Shown: positions 17,645 through 26,152 of the stretch, piece after piece
Layout of the letters: each line of letters opens with the position of its first letter
Numbering within the stretch: the stretch's first letter is position 1
From: Desulfobacterales bacterium
GTDB lineage: Bacteria > Desulfobacterota > Desulfobacteria > Desulfobacterales > Desulfosarcinaceae
Direction of reading: 5' to 3'
DNA length: 64,000 nucleotides
NCBI GenBank assembly: GCA_016218685.1
Contig: JACRDD010000002.1
Span: 51,755-115,754 of the forward strand
Translations under genes and position numbers: made by a program
Notes under the pieces: generated by a model
Told to the model about the DNA's origin: nothing
Seen by the model: the letters and a program-made list of their open reading frames with translations, nothing else
The model's database searches: none

Positions 17645-19171
17645 ATGGGATCGAGAAGCAATTCGTGTCTCCATTTAATGATCATCGCCGCCCTTGCCTG
17701 GTCGCTGCCCGCGGCCCGCGCGCAGGCGGCGGACGACCCGCCCTTGGCGTTCACGGAACGCATGGCCCTGCTCAGCCGCATCGAACCCGGCGAAACCTTT
17801 TATCCCATATCGCTGAAGGTCAGCGCCGACAACGCCCACGTCGCCTATGCCGCCAAAAACCAGAAAGGCATGTTCGCCGCACTGGACAACCAGCGCGGCG
17901 GCTACAGCGAGGCGGTGGCCAAGGGCACCCCGCTGATCGGCTCAGGCCAGGTGCATTGGGCCTACGTCGCCTACCCGGGACAGCGCAAAGCCCAAGCCGT
18001 CATCGATCTGCGGCCCGAGCCGCTCTTCGACGGCATCGATGCCTTTGTCTTCAGTCCCGACGGCAGCCGCTGGGCCTACCGGGCCGGCATCGCCGGCAAG
18101 CAGGCGGTGGTGGTCAACGGCGCGGCCCAGCCCGCTTTCGACCTGATCGACATCCGCAGCGGGCCGTGCTTCAGTCCGGACGGCCGCCGTCTGGCCTATG
18201 GCGCCATGAATGGCCAAACCGCCAACCTGGTGGTGGATGGAACGGCGAAGAGCGTCGAGGGGACGGTGGAGAATATCATGTTCAGCCCCGATTCCAAGCG
18301 CCTGGCCTATCTGTTGAAAAAAGGCGACCAGCAGTGGGTGGTGGTCGACGACCAGCCCGGCCCCCGCTTTCAAAAGGTCGCGCAACCGACCTTCAGTGCG
18401 GATTCCAAGCGTTTCGTTTATATGGCGCTCAAGGGCAGCGCGTGGGTCGCCATGGCGGACGGTCAAGAAATGCCGGGCGGAGAGGGCGTGGGAACGCCGC
18501 TGTTCAGCAACGACGGTCGTCACCTGGCCTATGCGGCCCACACAGGCGCCGAGTGGTACATGGTGGCAGACGGTAAAAAAGGTCGGCCCTTCGACCAGAT
18601 CGGGGTCAGCATGTTCAGCCCGGACAGCAGTCGTCTGGCCTACATGGCACAGGTGAAAGCGCGCGCCTGCATGGTGGTCGGCGAGCAGGCGGGCGAACTC
18701 TACGATTCCGTGGGCGAGCCGGTCTTCAGCCCCGATTCCAAACAATTCGCTTACCGTGTGAAGCAGGGCGAAAAATGGTTCGTCGTCCAGAACGGCAGGG
18801 CTCACGAGGCGCGCTTTGACGGTCTGCGGCGGCCGGTCTTCAGCCCCGAAGGGGGTCGCCTGGCCTACGTGGCGATCGAGGGCAAGGAGATGATCATGGT
18901 CCTGGACGAACGACCGCTGAGCCGTCACGATTCGGTCACCTTTCCCTTTTTCAGCCCCCGGGGCACCCGCGTGGTGTATGCCGGCTGCACCAAGGACCAA
19001 TGGCGCGTTTTTGTGGACGGCACGGCCGGAAAGACTATTTTCGATGCCACCTTAAAAGATAGCACCATCACCTTCGAGGCCGAAAATCGCTGCCGTATGA
19101 TCGTTCTGAAAATGCCCGGCCCCGAATTTCACCGCCTGGATCTTGAGCTCGCCGGCAGCCCCCCACCCTGA
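17645..19171 (+). CDS. exported TolB-like beta-propeller protein
   Basis: A 508-residue protein with a signal peptide (cleavage near AQA-A) and about ten repeats of about 43 residues whose core is FSPDSKRLAY or a close variant, alternating with WVVVDDQ-type strands. This is the WD40-like PD40/TolB propeller pattern, so a periplasmic or surface propeller for protein contacts is likely. AAAGGAG precedes ATG 17645; the upstream ATG at 17606 lacks a ribosome site. It follows the FadL-type gene by 52 bp in the same direction. No catalytic residues were recognised. Confidence 0.85.
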   Translation: MGSRSNSCLHLMIIAALAWSLPAARAQAADDPPLAFTERMALLSRIEPGETFYPISLKVSADNAHVAYAAKNQKGMFAALDNQRGGYSEAVAKGTPLIGSGQVHWAYVAYPGQRKAQAVIDLRPEPLFDGIDAFVFSPDGSRWAYRAGIAGKQAVVVNGAAQPAFDLIDIRSGPCFSPDGRRLAYGAMNGQTANLVVDGTAKSVEGTVENIMFSPDSKRLAYLLKKGDQQWVVVDDQPGPRFQKVAQPTFSADSKRFVYMALKGSAWVAMADGQEMPGGEGVGTPLFSNDGRHLAYAAHTGAEWYMVADGKKGRPFDQIGVSMFSPDSSRLAYMAQVKARACMVVGEQAGELYDSVGEPVFSPDSKQFAYRVKQGEKWFVVQNGRAHEARFDGLRRPVFSPEGGRLAYVAIEGKEMIMVLDERPLSRHDSVTFPFFSPRGTRVVYAGCTKDQWRVFVDGTAGKTIFDATLKDSTITFEAENRCRMIVLKMPGPEFHRLDLELAGSPPP

Positions 19172-19207
19172 CCGGCTGCAAACCAAGCCCCTCCCACCGG
19201 CGCCCGC

Positions 19208-19232
19208 GGGGCGAGGCCAGCTGGCCCGCCCC
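19208..19232 (+). repeat. GC-rich hairpin between propeller and substrate 4
   Basis: GGGGCG, a one-base bulge, GGCCAG and then the exact complement CTGGCCCGCCCC form a 12-bp stem without a T-run. A possible mRNA processing or stabilising element. Confidence 0.45.
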
Positions 19233-19368
19233 CGGGTGCCGTTCCCGTGCGCCGCACCGTCCCCACCACAGCACCGCAGCGTTCGTTCCCCACCTGAGTC
19301 ACTAAAGCTTTCCTTCCAGAGGCCGATATCCACTGAGTTGGTGTCGTTTTCACATGGAAGGAGCGCGC

Positions 19369-19866
19369 ATGAACGCATTGCATCGGATGTGGATTCTGCT
19401 GGTTGTGCTTTTCTTTGCGGTCGGATCGGTCTCGGCGGAAATGACGCCGCTGGCCGAAGATGAGATGGCCGGCATCAGCGGCGGATTCGGGCTGGCCATT
19501 CCGGCGGGCGAAACCGTCGGACTGCGGATGGCCATCGGTACCTTGTACTACTTCGACGAAGACGGCGCGGCACCCTTTTCCCAAGGCGGCTATCTGAGCC
19601 TGTGCGGGGTCCACTTGAATGGTTCGATCAGCACGAACGGGTCGCCGCTTTCCATCGATACAGGCGTTTTTCAATCGATCGTCGACAACTCCATGGTCAG
19701 CGGGATGAGCTACCTCATCGACGACCTGACCATCCGCATCGACGATTTTTCCATCGATGCCATCCGCGTTGGCAGCGCGCCGGGCAATGGGCTCAGTTTC
19801 GGCGCCATCGGCATGCAGGATTTCGTGATGCAGCTCAGCGGCACGATCCAGGTGTACGTTCACTAG
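19369..19866 (+). CDS. secreted protein with post-signal LAEDEMAGISGG motif (cluster substrate 4)
   Basis: A 165-residue exported protein. The signal peptide ends near VSA-E24; MTPLAEDEMAGISGGFGLAI follows at residues 25-44. L-A-E-D-E-M-A-G-I-S-G-G fits the double-glycine leader consensus (L-S-x-x-E-L-x-x-I-x-G-G) at every key position. The mature part has beta-rich repeats (YLIDDLTIRIDDFSIDAIRV). GGAAGGAG lies upstream of ATG 19369; an ATG at 19354 overlaps that ribosome site and is rejected. It closes the cluster 197 bp after the propeller gene and may be separately controlled. Confidence 0.75.
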   Translation: MNALHRMWILLVVLFFAVGSVSAEMTPLAEDEMAGISGGFGLAIPAGETVGLRMAIGTLYYFDEDGAAPFSQGGYLSLCGVHLNGSISTNGSPLSIDTGVFQSIVDNSMVSGMSYLIDDLTIRIDDFSIDAIRVGSAPGNGLSFGAIGMQDFVMQLSGTIQVYVH

Positions 19867-19908
19867 GCAGGCCGACGGCCCCGCGAAAATTGCCCTCCTG
19901 GCCGGACA

Positions 19909-21180
19909 CTAGCGAGATAAAGCCGGCAGATAGGTAACGATGATCAGGCAGATCATCAACAGCACCAGATAGGGCAGCGAAGAGCGGTAGAGAAGGGTGA
20001 TCGGCCGGTCGAATTTCAGGCTGGCGATGAATAGATTCATGCCCACCGGCGGCGTGGAATAGCCGATCTCCAGATTGACCAGGAACACGGCCCCTAAATG
20101 GAAGGGGTCGATGCCATAGCTGTGGGCCACCGGCGCAATGATCGGCACCATGATCACGATGGCCGAAAAAATGTCCATGATGCAGCCGACGACCAGCAGC
20201 ATCAGGTTCAATCCCGCCAGAAAGAGCAGTTTGTTCTTCGTAAACTCCGTGAGCAGCGCGATGACTTTGTCCGGAATCTGGGCATCCACCAGATAGGCCG
20301 TAAATCCCATGGCCATGCCCAGGATGACGATCACCGCCCCGGTCAGGATGGCACTATCCACCACGATGCCGGGCAGTTGGCGGCGCCAGTCGATCTCCTT
20401 GAGCACGAAGCACTCCACGACGAGAACATAGAGCAACACCACGGCCGAAACCTCCGCGATCGTAACAAAGCCGCCGTACACGCCCGCCAGGATGATGGCC
20501 ACCAGCAGCCAATCCCATGTCGTTGCGCGCAAAGCGCTTTTGATCTGGTCCCAGGATATCTTCGGCCTTTGGACGGAACTCTTTTGCAGCTTTCGCCCCT
20601 GGGCGAAGGCGTAAGTGCAAAGCACCAGCAAGAGCAGGATTCCGGGCAGCAGCGTCGCATGGAAGAGTTGGGCAATATCGATTTGTGCCACGACGCCGTA
20701 CAGGATGATCGGCAAGCTCGGCGGAAAGAGCAATCCCAGGCTGCCGCCCGTGGTCAACAATCCCAGGCTGAAATCTTCCCCGTAGCGCTGCTGTTTCAGG
20801 ATGGGGTAAAGCACGGCGCCCATGGCGATGATCGTGACGCCGCTGGCGCCGGTCAGGGCGGTGAAAAAAGCGCAGGCGCACAGGGCCGCGATGGCGCTGC
20901 CGCCGGGCAGCCAGCCGGCGACGGCCTCGAGAAAGGCCAGCAGGCGGTTGGGCATCCGGGATGCGGTCAACACGCAGCCTGCCATGGTGAAAAGCGGCAG
21001 CGCCACCAGAATGGGCATGGTCGCAAGACGGTTCATCTCGATGGGAATGGTTTGCAGCACGGCGGGGTGCGGATCGCCGCCCAGCATCAGGGTCATGGCC
21101 ACGGCACCGATGCCCAGAAACAGCGGCAGGTTCAGAAGCGTCAGCAGCACGATGGCCGAAACCAGAATCGTCGACAGCAT
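19909..21180 (-). CDS. TRAP transporter large permease (DctM)
   Basis: A 423-residue membrane protein with about 12 hydrophobic segments, the DctM subunit that forms the sodium-coupled channel of a TRAP carboxylate transporter. Supporting motifs are NRLATMPILVALPLFTMAG, TGASGVTIIAMGAVLYPIL and the C-terminal NLEIGYSTPPVGMNLF, all typical of the family. The start abuts the dctQ stop (TGAATG). It is the last gene of a four-gene minus-strand operon. Confidence 0.94.
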   Translation of the reverse strand: MLSTILVSAIVLLTLLNLPLFLGIGAVAMTLMLGGDPHPAVLQTIPIEMNRLATMPILVALPLFTMAGCVLTASRMPNRLLAFLEAVAGWLPGGSAIAALCACAFFTALTGASGVTIIAMGAVLYPILKQQRYGEDFSLGLLTTGGSLGLLFPPSLPIILYGVVAQIDIAQLFHATLLPGILLLLVLCTYAFAQGRKLQKSSVQRPKISWDQIKSALRATTWDWLLVAIILAGVYGGFVTIAEVSAVVLLYVLVVECFVLKEIDWRRQLPGIVVDSAILTGAVIVILGMAMGFTAYLVDAQIPDKVIALLTEFTKNKLLFLAGLNLMLLVVGCIMDIFSAIVIMVPIIAPVAHSYGIDPFHLGAVFLVNLEIGYSTPPVGMNLFIASLKFDRPITLLYRSSLPYLVLLMICLIIVTYLPALSR

Positions 21181-21654
21181 TCAGGCAGCATCCGGAAGCG
21201 ACCGCCACCGGGTCCAGAATCGCAGGGCGGAGCGCAGAAAGACCATCAGGAAAAAGAGCGGCAGGCAAGCCGACCGCAACCCCAAGGCACCAAAAAGGAT
21301 CAGTTCGTTTTGCAGAAACAGGACCGAAGCATAGCACAGGGCGGCCGCCACCAGCAGGCCCGCCAGGCTCGTCGCGGCCGCGGCGGCGTTACGCCCGCGC
21401 GGCGGCAGCAGGCGCAGCAGGGCGCCGATGGTAATGTGGCGGCCGCGCTTGAGGCCCAGGGTCGCGCCCACCAGGGCCAGCCACAGCACCAGCGCCGGGG
21501 CGACTTCCAACAGAAAGGGGGACCCCAGATGCAGAAGATTGCGGGCCACCACGTTGACGGCCACGGCGGCGATCAGCAGCGCATACAAGGCGATGGCCAG
21601 AAGCGTCTCCACTTTTTCCAGCCACTGGTCGAGATCGAGCAGGCGTTGCAGCAT
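21181..21654 (-). CDS. TRAP transporter small permease (DctQ)
   Basis: A 157-residue protein with four predicted membrane helices and the family signature ARNLLHLGSPFLLEVAPALV and GRHITIGALL. It is the scaffold partner of DctM in the inner membrane. GGAGA precedes the start. It lies between the binding-protein gene and dctM with 72 bp upstream and direct abutment downstream. Confidence 0.9.
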   Translation of the reverse strand: MLQRLLDLDQWLEKVETLLAIALYALLIAAVAVNVVARNLLHLGSPFLLEVAPALVLWLALVGATLGLKRGRHITIGALLRLLPPRGRNAAAAATSLAGLLVAAALCYASVLFLQNELILFGALGLRSACLPLFFLMVFLRSALRFWTRWRSLPDAA

Positions 21655-21726
21655 ACGGTCTCCATCAAGAGCCCTTCAATGGTCGGGCCGGCCTTTTCGG
21701 AGGCGCCAGTCGAACCATTGCGCCCT

Positions 21727-22770
21727 TCAGTTCCGCCCGCTCTTTTCTTTCGCCGCGCCGCGCGCTTCGATCGCAATGCGCTCGACCTGTTCGAAAAGCG
21801 CCTGGGGAAAAGGATCGGGAATGCTCCGGGCGTAGGTTTTCCGGGCGTTGTCTTCGATCTCCCGCGCCAACTCGGCCGTGGGCGTCACCACCTGAAGGCC
21901 CTGGGTCTTGAGAATCGCCATGGCTTCGCGGTTGTCCCGGCGGGTCAGCGCCACCAGCTTCTGGCAGTACTGCCGCGCCACGCTTCGAAGAATTTTTTGA
22001 TGGTCGGCCGGCAGCGCTTCCATGCTTTTCTTGTTCATCAGCAGCGCCGCCGTGGCGTTGGTGATGGGAAGATCCAGCAGGTAGCGCACCCGGACATACC
22101 ATTGAAATGCGACGGCGGCCAGCGGCGGCGCGTAAAAGCTGTCGATCATGCCGGTTTCCAGACCGGTGTTGACATCGGCGACATGCAGCGGCGTGGTGCG
22201 CACGCCGGAAGTATTCAGGAACAGCTCGGCGGTGCGGTCGCCCTGCCAGAGCCACATCTTACAAGATCGAAACTGCTCCGGCCGGGAAATGTCCCGGGCG
22301 GAGAACAAGTAGACCCAACCGCCCTCGGTAAATCCCAGCAACGTAAATCCTTTCTTCTCGAACGCGGCGGCAAAGGTATCGAACATCCGCTCGCGGACCA
22401 TGTCGACGGCGTCATCGCCGCTCCACAGCAGCGGCGATTCGAGCACGCGGATTTCCGGAAGCACAATGCCCAATCCGACGCCGGACAGGCCGGCCGCCTG
22501 GAGCCGATTGGCCTGCATCTTGCGCAGCACGTCGGCCTCATCGCCGCTAACGCCGCCGGGGTAGATGATGAAGTCCAATTCGCCCTGGGTCCGGGTGCGG
22601 ATCTCGGCCACCATCTCTTCCAGCACCTTGACCCAGGCGCTGCCCTCGGGAATGACCACGGCCACTTTGAGGGTCGTTTTGGCGAACGAAGCGGTCGCGG
22701 CGGCCATGCCCAGCCCCAAACAGAAGAGCAAAAGGCCGACACGCCGGGCGATACCGGATGGCACTCGCAT
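21727..22770 (-). CDS. TRAP transporter substrate-binding protein (DctP)
   Basis: A 347-residue periplasmic solute receptor. Signal peptide to about SFA-K, then the DctP domain with WVKVLEEMVAEIRTRTQGEL near residue 50, which is the family helix. Arg and Asn residues that normally clamp the carboxylate are in the expected DVNTGLETGMIDSFYAPPLA region (about residue 200). ATG 22770 is chosen because GGAGGAG is 6 bases upstream; a start at 22785 would have that site inside the gene. Substrate not predictable, but TRAP systems with TatT often carry less polar organic anions. Confidence 0.92.
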   Translation of the reverse strand: MRVPSGIARRVGLLLFCLGLGMAAATASFAKTTLKVAVVIPEGSAWVKVLEEMVAEIRTRTQGELDFIIYPGGVSGDEADVLRKMQANRLQAAGLSGVGLGIVLPEIRVLESPLLWSGDDAVDMVRERMFDTFAAAFEKKGFTLLGFTEGGWVYLFSARDISRPEQFRSCKMWLWQGDRTAELFLNTSGVRTTPLHVADVNTGLETGMIDSFYAPPLAAVAFQWYVRVRYLLDLPITNATAALLMNKKSMEALPADHQKILRSVARQYCQKLVALTRRDNREAMAILKTQGLQVVTPTAELAREIEDNARKTYARSIPDPFPQALFEQVERIAIEARGAAKEKSGRN

Positions 22771-22800
22771 ATGGTTCTCCTCCAACTCTCGCAGTTCGGG

Positions 22801-23748
22801 TCAGTCGTCGAAAAAGCGGTCCGCGGCATTCAGATAGACCGCGGCCCGCCGGACGGCGACGCTGTCCAGCAACGGGAAAAGGGATGCTTCCGGCGCTTGG
22901 GCGCGCAACTCGGTCAACACCCTGGTGAACTCCGGCCGTTGCTGCTGTTGAACGAGATAATAGCGCGCCCAGTAAAGCTCGCGCAAGCCCATCGGCTGCG
23001 GGATCAGGCGCCGATGCTGGTCGTAATGCAATCGCGCCGATTCCGGGCGGCCGCCCATCAGGGGCGGGCGGGACGCATAGTAGGCCAGCAAGACCAGATG
23101 CGCGCCGGCATGATAATAGGTGGGGTCCAAGGCCAGCACCCGGCGCATGGCGCTTTCCACCTGGTAGGCCCGGGACATGGCGTCGATCGACTGAAGGTTG
23201 TGCAAGAGATAACCAGCCAGGTTGAACCCATACCAGAACAGGGCCGGCACATCCTCCGACCCCAGCGTTTCGAAGAAAGCCACGGCGCTTTCGGCCCGGC
23301 CGAGGCGGTCGCGGGCGTCGGGATATTTACAGGCCAGGGCGCTCAGGGCGAATCCGGCGCCGGCTTGAAAGCAATGCGAAATCTCTTCTTCGAGCCTTTC
23401 CCGGGTGAGGCCGAGCCCGACGATCGGCGGCTGTTCGTAGCGCAGCGCTTCGCCCTCCGTTTCCAGGACGGTGAACGCGTACCCGGCGTACATCCGGGCG
23501 ATCAGTACGAGCAGGTCGCTGTTGTGTGGATCGCTGACGCTGAGACCTTCCAGCAGTTTGACGTGGGAGGGAAAGGCGTGGGAGAGCAGGTACAAATCGG
23601 TTTCGCGCTCATAGGCCGGCTGACCCGCATCGATGATGCGGCCGACCTGGGCGATCATCAGCTTGCGCGGAGAACAGGCGCCCGCAAGCATCGCCGTCAC
23701 GGCCAGCAACGGCACCAGCCAATGGAAGCGCCGCACGCGCATGCTCAT
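22801..23748 (-). CDS. TRAP-associated lipoprotein TatT
   Basis: A 315-residue lipoprotein: the signal ends in AMLAGACSPRK, a lipobox (LAGA-C), giving lipidation at Cys25. The rest is alpha-helical with TPR-like repeats, matching the TatT (T component) family, which forms a pore-containing trimer that docks with DctP. It heads the operon, 30 bp before dctP. TatT-bearing TRAP systems are uncommon outside spirochaetes and some Desulfobacterota (recall). Confidence 0.85.
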   Translation of the reverse strand: MSMRVRRFHWLVPLLAVTAMLAGACSPRKLMIAQVGRIIDAGQPAYERETDLYLLSHAFPSHVKLLEGLSVSDPHNSDLLVLIARMYAGYAFTVLETEGEALRYEQPPIVGLGLTRERLEEEISHCFQAGAGFALSALACKYPDARDRLGRAESAVAFFETLGSEDVPALFWYGFNLAGYLLHNLQSIDAMSRAYQVESAMRRVLALDPTYYHAGAHLVLLAYYASRPPLMGGRPESARLHYDQHRRLIPQPMGLRELYWARYYLVQQQQRPEFTRVLTELRAQAPEASLFPLLDSVAVRRAAVYLNAADRFFDD

Positions 23749-24019
23749 TCAGCCTTTCCGCAACAAGAATTCTCGCCCGGCAAACAAACGTCGATGATCC
23801 GGGTCCGGCCGTTCAACCCCCCGGCGCCATTCGGCATTATGCTGGCTGAAGCTTTACACGAGATCCTGGTTACAAACAAGTTTTTTGTATCATTTATCCA
23901 TGGACATCTACCGGCGTATCGGCTAAATTTTTCCGGTACCCCGATGGCAAAGCAATCTCATAGCACCACGCGCCGCGGGGCAACGCCTTTCGATTGAAGT
24001 ACTTCAAGGGAGATGCAGC

Positions 24020-25948
24020 ATGCGAAAATCGATCTGCCTGATGACCGCCGTCCTCCTGGCCGGGTGGTGGCCTTCTATCGTTCCGGCCGCGCCGGAGCTC
24101 GCGTCCGGCGACCGCTGGCCGCAACACTCGGCCCGTACCGTGGCCGTGGACGCGGCCGGGGGATATGTGTATCTGGCCCGCGGCAATGTGCTCACCGTTC
24201 TGGACAGCACTCTAGGCTTTGTCGGCCGCATTGACCTGGAAGGGGAAATCCTGGGTATCTTCTACACGGCCGACCATGTGTTCGCGGCCATGGGCCCCGG
24301 CGGATTGCAGATTGTGGATGTCTCCGCGCCGGCCGCGCCGGAATTGCTCCCAAACGGCTTCACGCCATCGGATGGCACGAGGATCGACAGCGTCTTCGTA
24401 TCAGGATCATATGCGTATGCCGTGGGCCTCAACCGTTTTAGCGTGATCGATGTGAGCCAGCCGCAGAATCCTTCCGAGGCCGGAAGCACCAACCTGGCAG
24501 GCCTGCTGGTCTATGCGGTCAACATCTTCGTCTCCGGCCAGGTGGCCGCCGTGGCCGACCAGGTCAACGGGCTGCACCTTGTCGATATCTCCGATCCCCA
24601 GACCCCGGCCTGGCGGAGCATCTCCTCCCTGGCCGGGGCCTGGGACGTATTCGTTTCCGGCCAGCAGGCCTACGTGACCGCTTCCGCCGGCGGAATGGCC
24701 ATTGTCGATATCGCCGACCCGGCCGACCCGGAGATCCTGGGCCGCCTGGCCCCCGCGGATTCCAATTTCCTCGGGCTTTTCGTATCAGGCGATACGGCGC
24801 ACGTGGCCGATGCCGTCAACGGCGTACGGGAAGTGAATGTGGCCGATAGCGCCGCTCCGACCCTGGTACAGACCCTGGCCGGCACGCGCGGGGCTTACAG
24901 CGTGACCGCCGCCTCCGGTGCGCTCTGGGTTTGCGACGGCGTTCAAGGCGTGCAAAAGATCGGGGCCGACAGCGCGCAATACGATCCACCCGCCGATGCC
25001 ATGGATCTTTTTGTGGATGACGATTTCTTTTTGTATATCGTGGACAACTCCGCCGGCGCCGGGGACGCGACCGAGGGGCTGCGCATTCTGGATGCCTTCA
25101 ATCTGGGCAATTTCGCGTTCCAGGGGTTCGTTGCCACGCCGGGCCAGGCCAACGCCGTCCATGTCTCCGGCGATTATGCCTATGTGGCCGACGGGACCAG
25201 CGGCCTGCAGATCGTCGACGTGACCGACAAGAGCGCTCCGGCCATCGTCGGCGCGCTGGATACGCCGGATACGGCCCGGGATGTCTTTGTCGCCGGCGAT
25301 TACGCCTATGTGGCCGACGGCGCGGACGGGCTGCGGATCATCGACATTACGGACAAAGACCAACCGCAGGCCGCCGGCACCTACGACACCGATGGCACCG
25401 CTTACGGCGTATTCGTCTCGGGCGACACGGCCTACGTGGCCGATGGCGACAATGGCCTGCAAATCATCGCTGTCGCCGACAGGCACAACCCCACCCGCGT
25501 GGGGTTCATCGACACCGGCGGCACCGCCTACGATCTGGTCGTTTCCGGCGACTATGCCTACGTCGCCGATGGCGCCGGCGGCCTTCAGATCATCCGCGTT
25601 TCCCAGCCCAGCGCACCGGCCATCGCGGGCAGCTACGACACCGCCGGCACCGCCACGGGTGTCAGCCTGTCGGGCGATTACGCGCGTGTGGCCGACGGCG
25701 CCAACGGGCTGGTCACCCTCGATATCTCCTCCCCGGCCGCCCCTGCGCCGGTGGCCGCGTGGTCCACGGGCACCAGCGGTCAGGCGCTCAAGGTCGTCTC
25801 GGTGGGACCTTACGCCTTCGTAGCCGAAGGACTCGCCGGCGCGGCGGTGTACGAGCTGTCGGACGAGGACCCCTTCACGCCCGCGCCTTTTGATCCCCCC
25901 GACAGCGGCGGCAGTTGCTTCATAAACGTCCTGGTCGGGACCGATTGA
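24020..25948 (+). CDS. exported LVIVD-repeat beta-propeller protein
   Basis: A 642-residue protein with a signal peptide and about a dozen LVIVD repeats of about 42 residues. The consensus SGDYAYVADGxxGLQIIDVT is clearest at residues 375-560. Repeats of this type form propellers and are found on surfaces of bacteria and archaea, where their function is generally unknown. A GGGAG site precedes the start. Near-identical neighbouring repeats suggest recent internal duplication. The C-terminus has a single Cys (SCFINVLVG), with no sorting signal recognised. Transcribed divergently from the TRAP operon with a 271-bp gap. Confidence 0.85.
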   Translation: MRKSICLMTAVLLAGWWPSIVPAAPELASGDRWPQHSARTVAVDAAGGYVYLARGNVLTVLDSTLGFVGRIDLEGEILGIFYTADHVFAAMGPGGLQIVDVSAPAAPELLPNGFTPSDGTRIDSVFVSGSYAYAVGLNRFSVIDVSQPQNPSEAGSTNLAGLLVYAVNIFVSGQVAAVADQVNGLHLVDISDPQTPAWRSISSLAGAWDVFVSGQQAYVTASAGGMAIVDIADPADPEILGRLAPADSNFLGLFVSGDTAHVADAVNGVREVNVADSAAPTLVQTLAGTRGAYSVTAASGALWVCDGVQGVQKIGADSAQYDPPADAMDLFVDDDFFLYIVDNSAGAGDATEGLRILDAFNLGNFAFQGFVATPGQANAVHVSGDYAYVADGTSGLQIVDVTDKSAPAIVGALDTPDTARDVFVAGDYAYVADGADGLRIIDITDKDQPQAAGTYDTDGTAYGVFVSGDTAYVADGDNGLQIIAVADRHNPTRVGFIDTGGTAYDLVVSGDYAYVADGAGGLQIIRVSQPSAPAIAGSYDTAGTATGVSLSGDYARVADGANGLVTLDISSPAAPAPVAAWSTGTSGQALKVVSVGPYAFVAEGLAGAAVYELSDEDPFTPAPFDPPDSGGSCFINVLVGTD

Positions 25949-26032
25949 TCCGGCACCGTCATCGTGCTCGTGCGCCCGTTCAATCCCTTGCGGCGATGGG
26001 ACCCTCGGAACGCGCCCGCGTCCGGATTCAGC

Positions 26033-26061
26033 TTGACAATTATTCGGTTCCTATATAGGAA
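26033..26061 (+). promoter_or_regulatory. sat promoter with overlapping 14-bp palindrome
   Basis: TTGACA at 26033-26038, a 17-bp spacer and TAGGAA at 26056-26061. The perfect palindrome TTCCTATATAGGAA (26048-26061) covers the -10 region, which would suit repression by a dimeric regulator. It is not the Rex site reported for sat promoters in Desulfovibrio. The leader to the sat start is about 85 nt. Confidence 0.6.
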
Positions 26062-26152
26062 TACGCCTTTCGCTCACGAATTGCACGCATGTCCTAAGGC
26101 GGTTTAGCCTATTGAATTCGTTACTAATATAAACCCGAAAGGAGAACAACTG

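Noticed and set aside
20098..23997. A 1299-codon plus-strand open frame
   Set aside because: It lies fully antisense to the TRAP operon; composition (long runs of His, Gln, Gly, Arg) is that of a GC-rich mirror frame, with no domain.
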